Part shown: in pieces, positions 33,911 to 43,098 of the stretch
Numbering within the stretch: position 1 is the first letter of the stretch
Layout: every line of letters starts with the position of its first letter
Assembly (NCBI GenBank): GCA_009711615.1
Contig: VENI01000002.1
Span: 124,001 to 188,000 of the forward strand
Source of the DNA: Bacillota bacterium
GTDB taxonomy: Bacteria; Bacillota; Desulfotomaculia; Desulfotomaculales; Desulfohalotomaculaceae
DNA: 64,000 nucleotides
Direction: 5' to 3'
Notes under the pieces: generated by a model
Seen by the model: the letters and a program-made list of their open reading frames with translations, nothing else
What the model was told of the DNA's origin: nothing
Database searches by the model: none
Position numbers and translations under genes: made by a program

Positions 33911-35103
33911 TATGCTTCCACCCCCATAATTTCGGCCATTGAATTTACATCTTTATCTCCCCGTCCGGAAAGGTTTACAATAACAATTTGATTATCATTA
34001 AGTCTAGACGCTAGTTTTACTGTTTCCGCTATGGCATGGGCACTTTCCAGGGCTGGAATGATACCGTCGGTTTTGCAAAGCAGTTGAAAAGCTTTCACTG
34101 CTTCATTGTCATCAACAGATGTATAATCTACTCTGTTAATGTCTTTTAGATAGCTGTGTTCAGGCCCCACACCGGGGTAGTCCAATCCGGCAGAGATTGA
34201 ATGAACCGGCACCACCTGCCCATGTTCGTCCTGCAGCAGGTAACTATAACTTCCCTGTAGCACCCCTGGCTTACCTTTAGTTAGTGTGGCGCAATGCTTG
34301 CCACTATCCAATCCATAACCCGCTGCTTCCACTCCAACCATCTTAACTTGTTGGTCTTCTAAGAATGGATAGAACATACCCATGGCGTTGCTTCCACCGC
34401 CAACACAAGCCACCACATAGTCGGGCAGTCTACCCGTTTCTTCTAAAATTTGTTCCCTGGCCTCATGACCAATTACCGACTGGAAATCTCGCACGATTTC
34501 CGGGTAGGGATGGGGGCCGGCCACTGAACCGATACAGTAATAAGTGTTTTCAACGTTTGCTACCCAATCACGAATGGCTTCGTTCATGGCATCTTTTAGA
34601 GTACAACTACCGCTGTCAACAGCAACAACTTCTGCCCCTAAAAGCTTCATTCGAAATACATTTAATGCCTGTCGCCGCACATCTTCTTTACCCATGTAGA
34701 CGGTGCATTCAAATCCAAACAGCGCAGCAGCAGTGGCAGTGGCCACTCCATGCTGTCCAGCCCCGGTTTCAGCAATCACCCTTCTCTTTCCCATTTTTTT
34801 GGCAAGTAATAGCTGGCCGATGGTGTTATTAATTTTATGGGCTCCGGTATGATTAAGGTCTTCCCGCTTTAGATAAATTTTAGCCCCACTACAATACTCA
34901 GTTAATCCCTGGGCAAAATATAGCGGTGACTTCCGCCCTACATATTTGCTTAAATAATACTTTAGTTCATTTTGGAATTTTTCGTCTTTCTTAACCATCT
35001 GATAACTTTGATTAAGTTCTATCAGGGCGGGCATTAATGTTTCTGGAACGAATCGCCCGCCATAGTTGCCAAAATATCCGTGCTCATCAGGTATTTGCAC
35101 CAC
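33910..35103 (-). CDS. trpB: Tryptophan synthase beta subunit
   Basis: 397 residues. PLP enzyme joining indole and serine to tryptophan. Signature [19 protein letters not shown] near 9-27, PLP-lysine region [35 protein letters not shown], and the phosphate-binding GGGSNAMG. It is the TrpB1 type that pairs with TrpA. The chosen start is the GTG at 35103, 9 bases after GGGAG and one base after the trpF stop; the longer ORF from a TTG at 35124 overlaps trpF. The end of trpF and this start hold GAG/AAG/UAG triplets that could bind TRAP. Confidence 0.94.
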   Translation of the reverse strand: MVQIPDEHGYFGNYGGRFVPETLMPALIELNQSYQMVKKDEKFQNELKYYLSKYVGRKSPLYFAQGLTEYCSGAKIYLKREDLNHTGAHKINNTIGQLLLAKKMGKRRVIAETGAGQHGVATATAAALFGFECTVYMGKEDVRRQALNVFRMKLLGAEVVAVDSGSCTLKDAMNEAIRDWVANVENTYYCIGSVAGPHPYPEIVRDFQSVIGHEAREQILEETGRLPDYVVACVGGGSNAMGMFYPFLEDQQVKMVGVEAAGYGLDSGKHCATLTKGKPGVLQGSYSYLLQDEHGQVVPVHSISAGLDYPGVGPEHSYLKDINRVDYTSVDDNEAVKAFQLLCKTDGIIPALESAHAIAETVKLASRLNDNQIVIVNLSGRGDKDVNSMAEIMGVEA

Positions 35104-35104
35104 T

Positions 35105-35728
35105 TCAACTAACTCCCTTCTCAACTCTGCTCATAAACATTGCTATTTTTTGTAGATCTTTTTTCCCTTCGGTCTCCACACCACTGGATACGTCCAACGC
35201 ATATGGATGCACAATCTGAATAGCTTCAGTTATATTTTCAGCCGTCAAACCTCCGGCCAATATTAGTGGTGTTCTTAATTGCGCCTTCTTTAATAAATGC
35301 CAGTTAAATGTTTTACCAGTACCACCAGCAACACCTGGGGTATAAGCATCCAGTAGCACTGCATCAGCAGGATATTCAGCTGCTTGCTGCAATACTTCAG
35401 CATCTCTAACCCTAAATGCCTTAATTACCGGTATACCTATTTCTTTAGCATATTCCGGTGTTTCATCGCCATGCAGTTGTACATAGTCCAACCGGCATTC
35501 TCGGGCAATTTGTTGAACTTTTTCTTTTGGAGCATTAACAAATACTCCTACTTTACTGATAAATGGAGGTAAGTTAAAAATAATTGATCGGGCCTGTTCC
35601 GGTGTAACCTGCCGTGAACTGGAGGCAAACACAAAACCCAGGGCATCAGCACCACACTTCACTGCATATCTACCGGTGTCTAAATCTTTAATACCACAAA
35701 TTTTAACTCTTACTTTAGGGTTGTTCAT
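35105..35728 (-). CDS. trpF: Phosphoribosylanthranilate isomerase
   Basis: 207 residues, a TIM barrel that performs the Amadori rearrangement of PRA. Start [19 protein letters not shown] with the catalytic Cys in [32 protein letters not shown] and the phosphate site [11 protein letters not shown], with [13 protein letters not shown] at the end. The ATG at 35728 follows GGTGGTGAGTATA; the gene overlaps trpC by 14 bases. A longer ORF start at 35800 lies in trpC and is rejected. Confidence 0.94.
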   Translation of the reverse strand: MNNPKVRVKICGIKDLDTGRYAVKCGADALGFVFASSSRQVTPEQARSIIFNLPPFISKVGVFVNAPKEKVQQIARECRLDYVQLHGDETPEYAKEIGIPVIKAFRVRDAEVLQQAAEYPADAVLLDAYTPGVAGGTGKTFNWHLLKKAQLRTPLILAGGLTAENITEAIQIVHPYALDVSSGVETEGKKDLQKIAMFMSRVEKGVS

Positions 35729-36512
35729 TATACTCACCACCAACCAGCAATCTTGTAAGTTTAACAGATGGGTTAGAAGCAGTAACCAATGTTTCCCCAA
35801 TTAATACCGCATTAATGTTATGTCTAGCTAAACCAGCCATATGGCTACTGTCCTTAATACCACTTTCACTGACCACAGTTATTTCTGGGTTAATTAATCT
35901 TCGCAGTTTAAATGTGGTAGTGATATCTGTTTCAAAGGTGTGGAGATTGCGGTTGTTTATCCCAATAAGGTCAACTCCTATTTCCAAAGCTGTTAACACT
36001 TCAGATTTACTATGCACTTCCACCAGTACTGCTAAGCCAATATTTTTCGCAATCTGATATAGTTCAGATAATGTCCTTTCATCCAACGCTGAAACAATTA
36101 ATAACACTGCATCAGCACCTAACACCTTTGTTTGGTATATCTGGTAAGGATGAATAATAAAGTCTTTTCTTAAAAGCGGAAGACAAATTTCTTCTCTGAT
36201 GTCAGTTAAAAACCGGTTATGACCGCCAAAAAAATTTTCATCTGTCAATACTGATATGGCAGCCGCCCCCGCATCTACATATGCTTTGGCTAGAGTAAGA
36301 TGATTAAAATTAGGGCAGAGCAGTCCTTTAGAAGGGGAACGTCGCTTTACTTCAGCAATGATATTCACCTTTCCAGGTGATCTTATCGCCCCGACAAAAT
36401 CTTTTGGTGGAGGTGAAGCCGTAGCTAGTTCCATCATTTTACTCAGTGGAAATTGCTGCATTTCCTGTGCCAGTTCCTGTTTCTTATGCCCAATTATCTG
36501 CTGCAGTATCAA
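35715..36512 (-). CDS. trpC: Indole-3-glycerol phosphate synthase
   Basis: 265 residues, closing the indole ring from CdRP. Signature NIIAEVKRRSPSKGLL near 49-64, ISVLTDENFFGGHNRFL, LPLLRKDFIIHPYQIYQ with the catalytic Lys, IGINNRNLHTFETD and VSESGIKDSSHM. The start is a TTG at 36512 after AGAGGTGG; it overlaps the trpD stop by 4 bases. Confidence 0.95.
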   Translation of the reverse strand: MILQQIIGHKKQELAQEMQQFPLSKMMELATASPPPKDFVGAIRSPGKVNIIAEVKRRSPSKGLLCPNFNHLTLAKAYVDAGAAAISVLTDENFFGGHNRFLTDIREEICLPLLRKDFIIHPYQIYQTKVLGADAVLLIVSALDERTLSELYQIAKNIGLAVLVEVHSKSEVLTALEIGVDLIGINNRNLHTFETDITTTFKLRRLINPEITVVSESGIKDSSHMAGLARHNINAVLIGETLVTASNPSVKLTRLLVGGEYNEQP

Positions 36513-37546
36513 AAGCTGGCCACCTCTTCTTTTGGTATTTGGGACGTATATCTAGCCAGTTCTTTTAACTTGTCAGCAGCACTTCCACTATCAATTGTTT
36601 GTTCTGCAAACTTAATTCCTGAGGCAATGTCTTTCACCTTACCGGCACATATTAAACCCAAGGCTGTGTTAAGCACCACTGCATTCCTTCGCGGCCCCCG
36701 AATTCCCTTCAATATTTCTTTTGTAATTACAGCATTTTCTTCCGGGGTCCCCCCTGAAAGTGCCTCCACTGGTGCATACCTAAAACTGTATTCTTCAGGG
36801 TTTAAAGAAAAACTAGACACTTTACCATTTCTAACTTCGCAGATTTCTGTATTCCCAGCCAATGATACTTCATCCAGTCCTCCTGCACCATGTAGTACAA
36901 AGGCATGTTCTGTATCCAGCCGTGCCAAAACATGGGCTAATTTCTCCACTAAATTGGCACTATATACTCCTAAAACTTGAGCTCGCGCTCCAGCTGGGTT
37001 AGTAAGGGGACCCAGTATGTTAAATACTGTACGAATTCCTATTTCCTTACGAGGACCTGCGGCATATTTCATTGCTTGGTGCAGTTTTGGGGCAAATAAA
37101 AAACTGATTCCGCAGTCATCCAGACACTTACTGGCTTGCTCTGGGGTTAAATCGACTTTTATACCCAAAGCTTCCAGTACATCTGCACTGCCACTGCTAC
37201 TACTCACTGAACGATTTCCATGTTTAGCCACCTTAACCCCAGCCCCGGCCAAAACCAATGCTGCAGTGGTAGAAATGTTAAAGGTGCTTGCACCATCCCC
37301 TCCGGTACCGCAAGTATCCACTAAAAGCTTGTGCTTGCTAATTACTGGGGTTACCTTTTGCCGCATTACTTTTACAAAACCGGTAATTTCGTCCACCTGC
37401 TCGCCCTTTAATTGCATTGCAATAAGCAGTGCAGCTATTTGTGCTGAGCTAGCTCTCCCTTCCATGATGTCTGCCATAACCGAAATGGCCTCTTCTTCGT
37501 TTAAATGTTTACCATTAACCACTTTTTTTATGGCCTGTTTAATCAC
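36509..37546 (-). CDS. trpD: Anthranilate phosphoribosyltransferase
   Basis: 345 residues. Transfers phosphoribose to anthranilate. Signature VDTCGTGGDGASTFNISTTA near 76-95, AKHGNRSVSSSSGSADVLEA, and RTVFNILGPLTNPAGARAQV. GTG start at 37546. The 40-base spacer from trpG contains UAG, GAG and AAG triplets overlapping the ribosome site, which suggests extra translational control by TRAP (inference). Confidence 0.95.
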   Translation of the reverse strand: MIKQAIKKVVNGKHLNEEEAISVMADIMEGRASSAQIAALLIAMQLKGEQVDEITGFVKVMRQKVTPVISKHKLLVDTCGTGGDGASTFNISTTAALVLAGAGVKVAKHGNRSVSSSSGSADVLEALGIKVDLTPEQASKCLDDCGISFLFAPKLHQAMKYAAGPRKEIGIRTVFNILGPLTNPAGARAQVLGVYSANLVEKLAHVLARLDTEHAFVLHGAGGLDEVSLAGNTEICEVRNGKVSSFSLNPEEYSFRYAPVEALSGGTPEENAVITKEILKGIRGPRRNAVVLNTALGLICAGKVKDIASGIKFAEQTIDSGSAADKLKELARYTSQIPKEEVASF

Positions 37547-37549
37547 TTC

Positions 37550-37579
37550 TAATCTCTCCTCTCCTAACTCTGCTCAACT
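37550..37579 (-). promoter_or_regulatory. Triplet-rich region over the trpD ribosome site
   Basis: On the minus strand: TTAGTTGAGCAGAGTTAGG then AGAGGAGAGATTAGAAG. It reads as UAG-UU-GAG-CA-GAG-U-UAG-GAG-AG-GAG-AGAU-UAG-AAG and includes the trpD Shine-Dalgarno. Possible TRAP site; it also resembles the dispersed GGAGT repeat. Confidence 0.35.
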
Positions 37580-37586
37580 AAGTTGG

Positions 37587-38156
37587 TTAGTTGATTAACC
37601 GAAGATAATTTTTTAATATTTGATGCCCATACCCGGTAAGCACCGACTCTGGGTGAAACTGTACTCCATGCACATTATGATGTTGGTGAGATACACCCAT
37701 GATTTCTCCATCTTCAGTCCAGGCAGTTACTTTTAAAAAACTTGGCATACTATTTCTTGATAAAGCCAATGAGTGATATCTGCCACCTGTTAAAGGTATC
37801 GGTAAGTCACTAAACAAACCAGTGTTAAGATGCAATATTGGTGAGACTTTTCCATGCATTAAGTTATCTGCCTGCACCACATCTGCACCAAATGCACTAC
37901 CTATCACTTGATGCCCTAAACAAACTCCCAGTATCGGAAATTTATTACTTAACTTTTTTACAATCTCCAGGCAAATACCAGCTTGTTCAGGTCTACCTGG
38001 GCCAGGAGACAATATTATGCCTGAAGGTTTCAGCTCCATTATTTCCTGTATGGTTATGGTATCGTTACGGAATACCTTAACCTCCTGACCTAACTCACCA
38101 AGATACTGCACCAGGTTATATACAAAGGAATCGTAATTATCAATCACCAACAGCAA
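37587..38156 (-). CDS. trpG: Anthranilate synthase glutamine amidotransferase subunit
   Basis: 189 residues. Supplies ammonia to TrpE; may also serve 4-aminobenzoate synthesis, as PabA-type subunits do. Class I amidotransferase triad: GVCLGHQVIG with Cys near 79 and HNVHGVQFHPESVLT with His and Glu near 168-172. The N-terminus is DNYDSFVYNLVQYLGELG. TTG start inside the end of trpE (17-base overlap), with the trpE-internal GGAGGG site 10 bases upstream. Confidence 0.93.
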   Translation of the reverse strand: MLLVIDNYDSFVYNLVQYLGELGQEVKVFRNDTITIQEIMELKPSGIILSPGPGRPEQAGICLEIVKKLSNKFPILGVCLGHQVIGSAFGADVVQADNLMHGKVSPILHLNTGLFSDLPIPLTGGRYHSLALSRNSMPSFLKVTAWTEDGEIMGVSHQHHNVHGVQFHPESVLTGYGHQILKNYLRLIN

Positions 38157-39633
38157 AGCGTTTTATCCCTCCTTTCCCGTCTTTTATCCCCAATGAACGG
38201 GTAACGGCAGCAGCTTTATTTACACTCTCTTGAAACTCCGTTTCTGGTTCAGAATCGGCCACTATTCCTGCTCCTGCCTGAAAATATGCTTGTTCACCGT
38301 AAAACACAACAGTTCTGATGGTTATGGCGGTATCTATTACATTGTTAAAACCAAAATATCCTATAGCACCGGAATATGGACCACGCTTGGTAGTTTCCAA
38401 TTGATTTATTATTTCCATCGCCCTTATTTTGGGTGCACCACTGACAGTTCCCGCCGGAAAACATGCTTTCAGAGCATCAATAGCAGTGTTTTTAGGGCTT
38501 AGTGTTCCCTTTACATTAGATACCAGATGCATTACATGAGAATATTTTTCCACCTGCATAAAAGAATCTACTTTTACGGTACCTGGTTGGCAAACCTTAC
38601 CAATATCGTTTCGTCCCAAATCAACCAGCATAACATGTTCAGCCTTTTCCTTTTCATCATTTAACAAATCATCTGCCAACTGATTATCTTGATTTACATT
38701 CTTACCCCGGGGTCGGGTGCCGGCAATGGGTCTGGTTTGCACTTCATTGTTCTCCACCCTGACCAGCATTTCTGGAGATGCCCCGGCAATACAGATGTCA
38801 TTTAATTTCAAGTAGTACATGTATGGCGAAGGGTTTATACTACGCATATGTCGGTAAACATCAAAGGAAGAACCGGTATAACTACAGGAAAATCGTTGGG
38901 AGAGAACCACCTGAAATATATCACCAGCAGTAATATACTCTTTTGCCTGCTTAACGGCATTTGTGAATTGTTTCTTGCTACAGTTAGATTCCAAAGGCCC
39001 TGCACTTTGTCTCGTTGGCATTTTTAAAGTGCTGGTTTTATACAATAGATTTTCAATTTCATTCAACATCTTTACAGCCTGTGAATATTCTTTGCTGGCA
39101 TTAGAGGTTACTCTGCTGTTTACTACTGCAGTTAATACATGCTGCAAGTGGTCATAAATTAATACTACTTCACAAAATACTAGTAACGTATCAGGAAGTT
39201 GTATGTCATCTTCTACACTTGTAGGCAAATTTTCTAACGTTGAAGCTACATCATAGCCGATATACCCCACAGCTCCACCGTAAAACCGTGGTAATTCTGA
39301 AAATTTAGGACAATTAAATTGAGCTAAGATTTCTTCCAGTATGTCCAATGGCTTTCCTTCTACCAAATACTCTTTATTATCTAATGTATATTTGCTGGTC
39401 AGACCATTGCTTTCAAGAGTGGCAAATGGAGATAAACCAATAAAAGAGTACCTGGCTGTAAGTTGGTTTCCTTCAACACTCTCCAGTAAGTAAATAGGGT
39501 TAAAAGGTTGCATCTTCTGGAATACAGTTACAGGAGTTTCAGTGTCTGCCATAAATTGTTTACATACCGGAATTAAATTGTGTTTTTTACTTAATGCAAT
39601 GTATTCATTCTCAGTTAATTGAATTTTTTTCAC
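38140..39633 (-). CDS. trpE: Anthranilate synthase component I
   Basis: 497 residues. Converts chorismate and ammonia to anthranilate. N-terminal tryptophan-binding region YLLESVEGNQLTARYSFIG, then the chorismate-binding domain: FQVVLSQRFSC, RPIAGTRPRG near 306, LVDLGRNDIGKVC, CFPAGTVSGAPKIRAMEII and PYSGAIGYFGF. The start is unclear. The GTG at 39633 abuts GGGG and is too close for good pairing, while an ATT at 39624 sits about 6 to 7 bases after GGGGGTG. Transcription starts near 39770 behind the attenuator at 39656-39756. Confidence 0.95.
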   Translation of the reverse strand: MKKIQLTENEYIALSKKHNLIPVCKQFMADTETPVTVFQKMQPFNPIYLLESVEGNQLTARYSFIGLSPFATLESNGLTSKYTLDNKEYLVEGKPLDILEEILAQFNCPKFSELPRFYGGAVGYIGYDVASTLENLPTSVEDDIQLPDTLLVFCEVVLIYDHLQHVLTAVVNSRVTSNASKEYSQAVKMLNEIENLLYKTSTLKMPTRQSAGPLESNCSKKQFTNAVKQAKEYITAGDIFQVVLSQRFSCSYTGSSFDVYRHMRSINPSPYMYYLKLNDICIAGASPEMLVRVENNEVQTRPIAGTRPRGKNVNQDNQLADDLLNDEKEKAEHVMLVDLGRNDIGKVCQPGTVKVDSFMQVEKYSHVMHLVSNVKGTLSPKNTAIDALKACFPAGTVSGAPKIRAMEIINQLETTKRGPYSGAIGYFGFNNVIDTAITIRTVVFYGEQAYFQAGAGIVADSEPETEFQESVNKAAAVTRSLGIKDGKGGIKRFAVGD

Positions 39634-39648
39634 CCCCTTTCATAAAAA

Positions 39649-39687
39649 AACACAAAAAACCAGCGCCCAAAGTAGAGCACTGGTTTT
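39649..39687 (-). terminator. trp operon attenuator terminator
   Basis: AAAACCAGTGCTC and GGGCGCTGGTTTT (minus strand, two G-U pairs) followed by TTTTTT. The 5' strand GUGCUCUACUU overlaps the sequence needed for the antiterminator. Confidence 0.88.
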
Positions 39688-39756
39688 ATTTACGTTAAAA
39701 CACACTTCTCCCTCTACTCAGCTAAACTACTTACTATTCTAAACTCAACTCATCTA
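39669..39756 (-). promoter_or_regulatory. TRAP-type binding region and antiterminator of trpE
   Basis: On the minus strand 39756-39705 reads UAG-AU-GAG-UU-GAG-UU-UAG-AA-UAG-UAAG-UAG-UU-UAG-CU-GAG-UA-GAG-G-GAG-AAG: ten (G/U)AG triplets plus AAG. GAGUAGAG (39719-39712) can pair with CUCUACUU (39677-39670), an 8-bp antiterminator that excludes the terminator. TRAP bound to the triplets would cover the first strand and allow termination, as in Bacillus. Confidence 0.82.
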
Positions 39757-39776
39757 AAACTATTAAATTATATTGT

Positions 39777-39805
39777 ATGCTAGCACAAATACCAAAGTAA
39801 GTCAA
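39777..39805 (-). promoter_or_regulatory. trp operon promoter
   Basis: TTGACT (39805-39800), 17 bases, TAGCAT (39782-39777), with an extended TG one base before the -10. Confidence 0.75.
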
Positions 39806-39831
39806 TATAAACATTTATAATCACTAAGTCA

Positions 39832-40575
39832 CTACACCCAATATGTTTCCAATAAACATAATGGCTTTTGTTCTTTACTTACAATTTTGTGTCTGCCAAC
39901 ACGCCCCTGTTCAGTGTCCCTTAGTTCTGTTAATGATTTTACCGTATCACCGTACCTACCCTGATTTTTATATAAGATTTTTAAATGCCTCAGCATGTTG
40001 GATTGAACTACTTCCAACGGCATAGTTTCCAATGCCAAATCCACATACTTAGCGTTATTTACGTGCCTATTGGTGTCAATATCACTGTACCTTATTTGAA
40101 AATCTTTGCTGTAATGAAACTCTCGGGGTTCCACAGGTTTCTTTAGTTTAAGAGGTGTAGCATAGGCATCTTCAACCCCATAGGTTTGTTTGAATTCTTT
40201 TGGTATATTTATTATTTTCATATTTTTGACATCTAAAAGAACCCAACGGGAATCAGCATTTACAATAGTACGGTTTTCACAGTCTAGAACACTAAAATTT
40301 CTATAAGCATTAATTCCTTTTAGTGATAAAGCTTTGGTTGTCACCTTAACTGCTTCCCCCAACATCGGATACCGATCTATATTAATATCCCATTGATATA
40401 GCACCCATGAATGGTTCTTATCACTTAAATAATTCAAACCAACACCCAGTTGCTCACTTTGAAAAATGGCAATATCCTGAAAGTAATTAATTAGCGTGGT
40501 AATAAGGCATTTTTTGCGATAATCAACTTCATAATAATGAATATTATATTTTCGTTCGGTTGTTACTTGCTCCAC
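39832..40575 (-). CDS. Acyl-ACP thioesterase
   Basis: 247 residues, two hot-dog domains. Releases fatty acids from acyl carrier protein in the cytoplasm. Landmarks: YYEVDYRKKCLITTLINYFQ, SWVLYQWDINIDRYP, NADSRWVLLDVKNMKIIN in the first domain, and the second-domain signature RYSDIDTNRHVNNAKYVD (residues 161-178) with the Asn-His pair of the family's active site. ATG start after AAGGGAGGAAATATAGTGG-like purine-rich DNA. Its stop is 27 bases before the trp promoter. Confidence 0.88.
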   Translation of the reverse strand: MEQVTTERKYNIHYYEVDYRKKCLITTLINYFQDIAIFQSEQLGVGLNYLSDKNHSWVLYQWDINIDRYPMLGEAVKVTTKALSLKGINAYRNFSVLDCENRTIVNADSRWVLLDVKNMKIINIPKEFKQTYGVEDAYATPLKLKKPVEPREFHYSKDFQIRYSDIDTNRHVNNAKYVDLALETMPLEVVQSNMLRHLKILYKNQGRYGDTVKSLTELRDTEQGRVGRHKIVSKEQKPLCLLETYWV

Positions 40576-40706
40576 TATATTTCCTCCCTTAATAACAATT
40601 ATTGAACACTTGTTAACTATATCACATTTGTCTATTATTGGTAATTATTTATAAAATATTGTATACTATATTAATGTCATTATATCTAGATAAAGGAGTG
40701 GGCATT

Positions 40707-41297
40707 TTGCATGACAGATTAGTAAAAGAAGTAATGGTTCCCATTAATGTATATCCCGTAATAAATAAGAACGCCACCATCGGGGAAGCGATAAATGTTT
40801 TGAAGAAAACATTTAAGATACTGCCTAATAATGTCCTTACCGGATATAGATCTATTATTGTACTGGATGATAATAAGGAAATAGTTGGCATTTTAACAAT
40901 ACGATCACTTTTAAAAGCAATTGAAATGGAAGCACATAATGAGAAAACACTATCAACCATTGCCTCATGGGCACTTTTTTTTACCAAGAGTAAAATGGAT
41001 AAGCATTTAAACATCCAGGTTAAAGATATAATGAGAAGTCTTGAAATTGCATATGTATATGAAAATGAGACCATTACCACGGCAGTACACACAATCCTTA
41101 CCAAACAGGTTAATTCTCTACCGGTAATAGAAAAACCTGCTGTTACAGAATTAACTATGGGTGAATATCCCCTAGAAAACAACAAAGTGATTGGCATTAT
41201 TAGAGCCATTGATATCTTTAACATTATTGGCGACGTATTAGAGGTGGACGACAAAGTAATAACTTTTCCAGTTAAAATGTCTAAAAAGCCCTTTTAA
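40707..41297 (+). CDS. CBS domain-pair protein
   Basis: 196 residues with two CBS modules (about 5-70 and 110-185): VKEVMVPINVYPVINKNATI, SIIVLDDNKEIVGILTIRSL, then VKDIMRSLEIAYVYENETI, VNSLPVIEKPA and VIGIIRAIDIF. CBS pairs bind adenine nucleotides and gate attached or partner proteins; here they stand alone. The TTG at 40707 is 8 bases after AAAGGAG. The longer ORF from 40638 lacks a site and begins with hydrophobic non-CBS residues. Confidence 0.88.
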   Translation: MHDRLVKEVMVPINVYPVINKNATIGEAINVLKKTFKILPNNVLTGYRSIIVLDDNKEIVGILTIRSLLKAIEMEAHNEKTLSTIASWALFFTKSKMDKHLNIQVKDIMRSLEIAYVYENETITTAVHTILTKQVNSLPVIEKPAVTELTMGEYPLENNKVIGIIRAIDIFNIIGDVLEVDDKVITFPVKMSKKPF

Positions 41298-41353
41298 AAT
41301 TTTAGCATAATTTGTTAATATATCAGCAACTGTTCAAAAAGGAGGTTAAATCA

Positions 41354-42439
41354 ATGAGAACACTATTTGATAGCACCAAAATTAATAATATTGAACTTAA
41401 TAACAGATTTATCCGTAGCGCTACTTGGGAAAACAAAGCTGATCAAAAAGGGCATCTAACTGATGAACTTTTAAAAGTATATCAAGAACTAGCCAAGGGG
41501 CAAGTGGGTCTAATTATTACCGGATATGCATTTGTCATTAAAGATGAGCAACCCAACCCAGGCATGATGGGCATTTATGATGACTCATTTATTAAAGATT
41601 ATAAGAAACTTACTGATGCCGTACATCAGCATGGCAGCAAAATTGTACTACAAATTGCCTATGGCGGAACTCAAACCAATTACCGTCCAGAAAATAGAGT
41701 TATTTGGGGACCGTCAACAGTTCCAGAAATGGCCACCGGTGTTGTAGCCCACGAAATGACTAAAGATGACATTAATACTTTGGTTAAAGCATTTGGTGAT
41801 GCCGCTTCTAGAGCTAAGTCTGCCGGGTTTGACGGTGTTGAGTTCCACGGTGCACACGGCTATTTATTAAGCCAATTTTTAAACCCCTACCATAATCAAA
41901 GAACTGATGAATATGGCGGTGACATCGAGAATAGAGCAAGGGTTATATTTGAAACCTACAATGAAATTCGTCGCCGAGTAGGCGAAGATTACGCAGTAAT
42001 GATCAAAATAAACTGCCGTGATTTTGTTGAACAGGAATTAACCTTTGAAGAAAGTTTGTATGTTTGCAAAGAGTTATCTAAAAGAGGGATAGATGCCATT
42101 GAAGTAAGTGGCGGAATAGCAGCAGCTAAAGAACTGGGTGCCCAGAGAAAGAAAATTAACTCCACAGAAAAAGAAGCTTATTTTGAAGAATATGCTGCTG
42201 AAATTGCCGAACAAGTGGATACCAAGGTAATTTTAGTGGGAGGCATTAGATCATTGGATGTAATGGATCGACTGTTATCTGAAACAAAAATAGATTACTT
42301 TTCAATGGCCAGACCATTTTTATCTGAACCAGACCTAGTAAAACACTTTCAAGAAAAGAGTAAAACAAAAGCCCGATGTGTTTCCTGTGGCAGTTGCTAC
42401 ACCCCAGAAGGTAATTACTGTGTAACATTTAGTAAATAA
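41354..42439 (+). CDS. NADH:flavin oxidoreductase, Old Yellow Enzyme family
   Basis: 361 residues, FMN-binding TIM barrel. Landmarks: NRFIRSATWENKADQKGHLT, GLIITGYAFV, KIVLQIAYGGTQT, AGFDGVEFHGAHGYLLSQFL (active-site His pair) and RTDEYGGDIENRARV. The C-terminus ends CVSCGSCYTPEGNYC, the position where the larger dienoyl-CoA reductase-type members hold a [4Fe-4S] cluster; the four Cys suggest one here, but the second flavin domain is absent. ATG at 41354 after AAAGGAGGTTAAATCA. Substrate unknown (ene reduction likely). Confidence 0.9.
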   Translation: MRTLFDSTKINNIELNNRFIRSATWENKADQKGHLTDELLKVYQELAKGQVGLIITGYAFVIKDEQPNPGMMGIYDDSFIKDYKKLTDAVHQHGSKIVLQIAYGGTQTNYRPENRVIWGPSTVPEMATGVVAHEMTKDDINTLVKAFGDAASRAKSAGFDGVEFHGAHGYLLSQFLNPYHNQRTDEYGGDIENRARVIFETYNEIRRRVGEDYAVMIKINCRDFVEQELTFEESLYVCKELSKRGIDAIEVSGGIAAAKELGAQRKKINSTEKEAYFEEYAAEIAEQVDTKVILVGGIRSLDVMDRLLSETKIDYFSMARPFLSEPDLVKHFQEKSKTKARCVSCGSCYTPEGNYCVTFSK

Positions 42440-42457
42440 GTGTTTGAACTTATTAGT

Positions 42458-42493
42458 AAGTCCCAGGAGTTATTTAATTAACCCCTGGGACTT
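42458..42493. terminator. Bidirectional terminator
   Basis: AAGTCCCAGGAGTTA and TAACCCCTGGGACTT (one mismatch) around an AT loop, between convergent genes. Confidence 0.8.
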
Positions 42494-42988
42494 TTATTCT
42501 TCTTCAAAATGAGCAATATTGTTCTTTTGAAGGAACTTATCCTGCCGATAAATCATAAATTTGCGAAATGCAAAGTAAACAATAATAAATGCCAATAAAG
42601 AATTAATTCCGGCACCTAATAAGAAAGTCTTACCTAAAGATTTCAACCATATAATCCATGCTTCGGGACTGGTAAGGTTAAAATGTATATTTACAGCGTG
42701 AGGTTTTTCAGCATGCCCACTCATGATTAATTTACCTACCATCATGTTGATAGCATAAAAAATAGGAACCGTAATCTTAAACATCATAGCTGTTAATGCC
42801 GCTGCCAAACCATTTAACCCCACTGCCCTGGCAACTAAAAAACTTACAGGTATGCTGATAATAGGTATAGGTAAAAAATCCATAGCAACACCTATACCAA
42901 CACCACCGGCAATTTTATTAGGAGCATCAGGTAAATTCATTAACCTGTTATAAGTTTCCATAAATTTATTTTGTAATTTGCTCACCAT
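42494..42988 (-). CDS. DUF2062-type membrane protein
   Basis: 164 residues, three or four membrane segments with GGVGIGVAMDFLPIPIISIP and GLNGLAAALTAMMFKITVPI. The layout resembles DUF2062 proteins, whose role is unknown. Start ATG at 42988 (or the next codon, GTG) after GAGGG with an 11-base spacer; the TTG at 43006 lacks a site. Monocistronic. Confidence 0.7.
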   Translation of the reverse strand: MVSKLQNKFMETYNRLMNLPDAPNKIAGGVGIGVAMDFLPIPIISIPVSFLVARAVGLNGLAAALTAMMFKITVPIFYAINMMVGKLIMSGHAEKPHAVNIHFNLTSPEAWIIWLKSLGKTFLLGAGINSLLAFIIVYFAFRKFMIYRQDKFLQKNNIAHFEEE

Positions 42989-43098
42989 ATATTTATTTTC
43001 CCTCAATATTTATCCATTTTTACCACTATTTTAGAATAAGGCATATCTAGTTATTATGTCAACAAATATATTAAGGAAAATGATTTATTAGCAATAAA

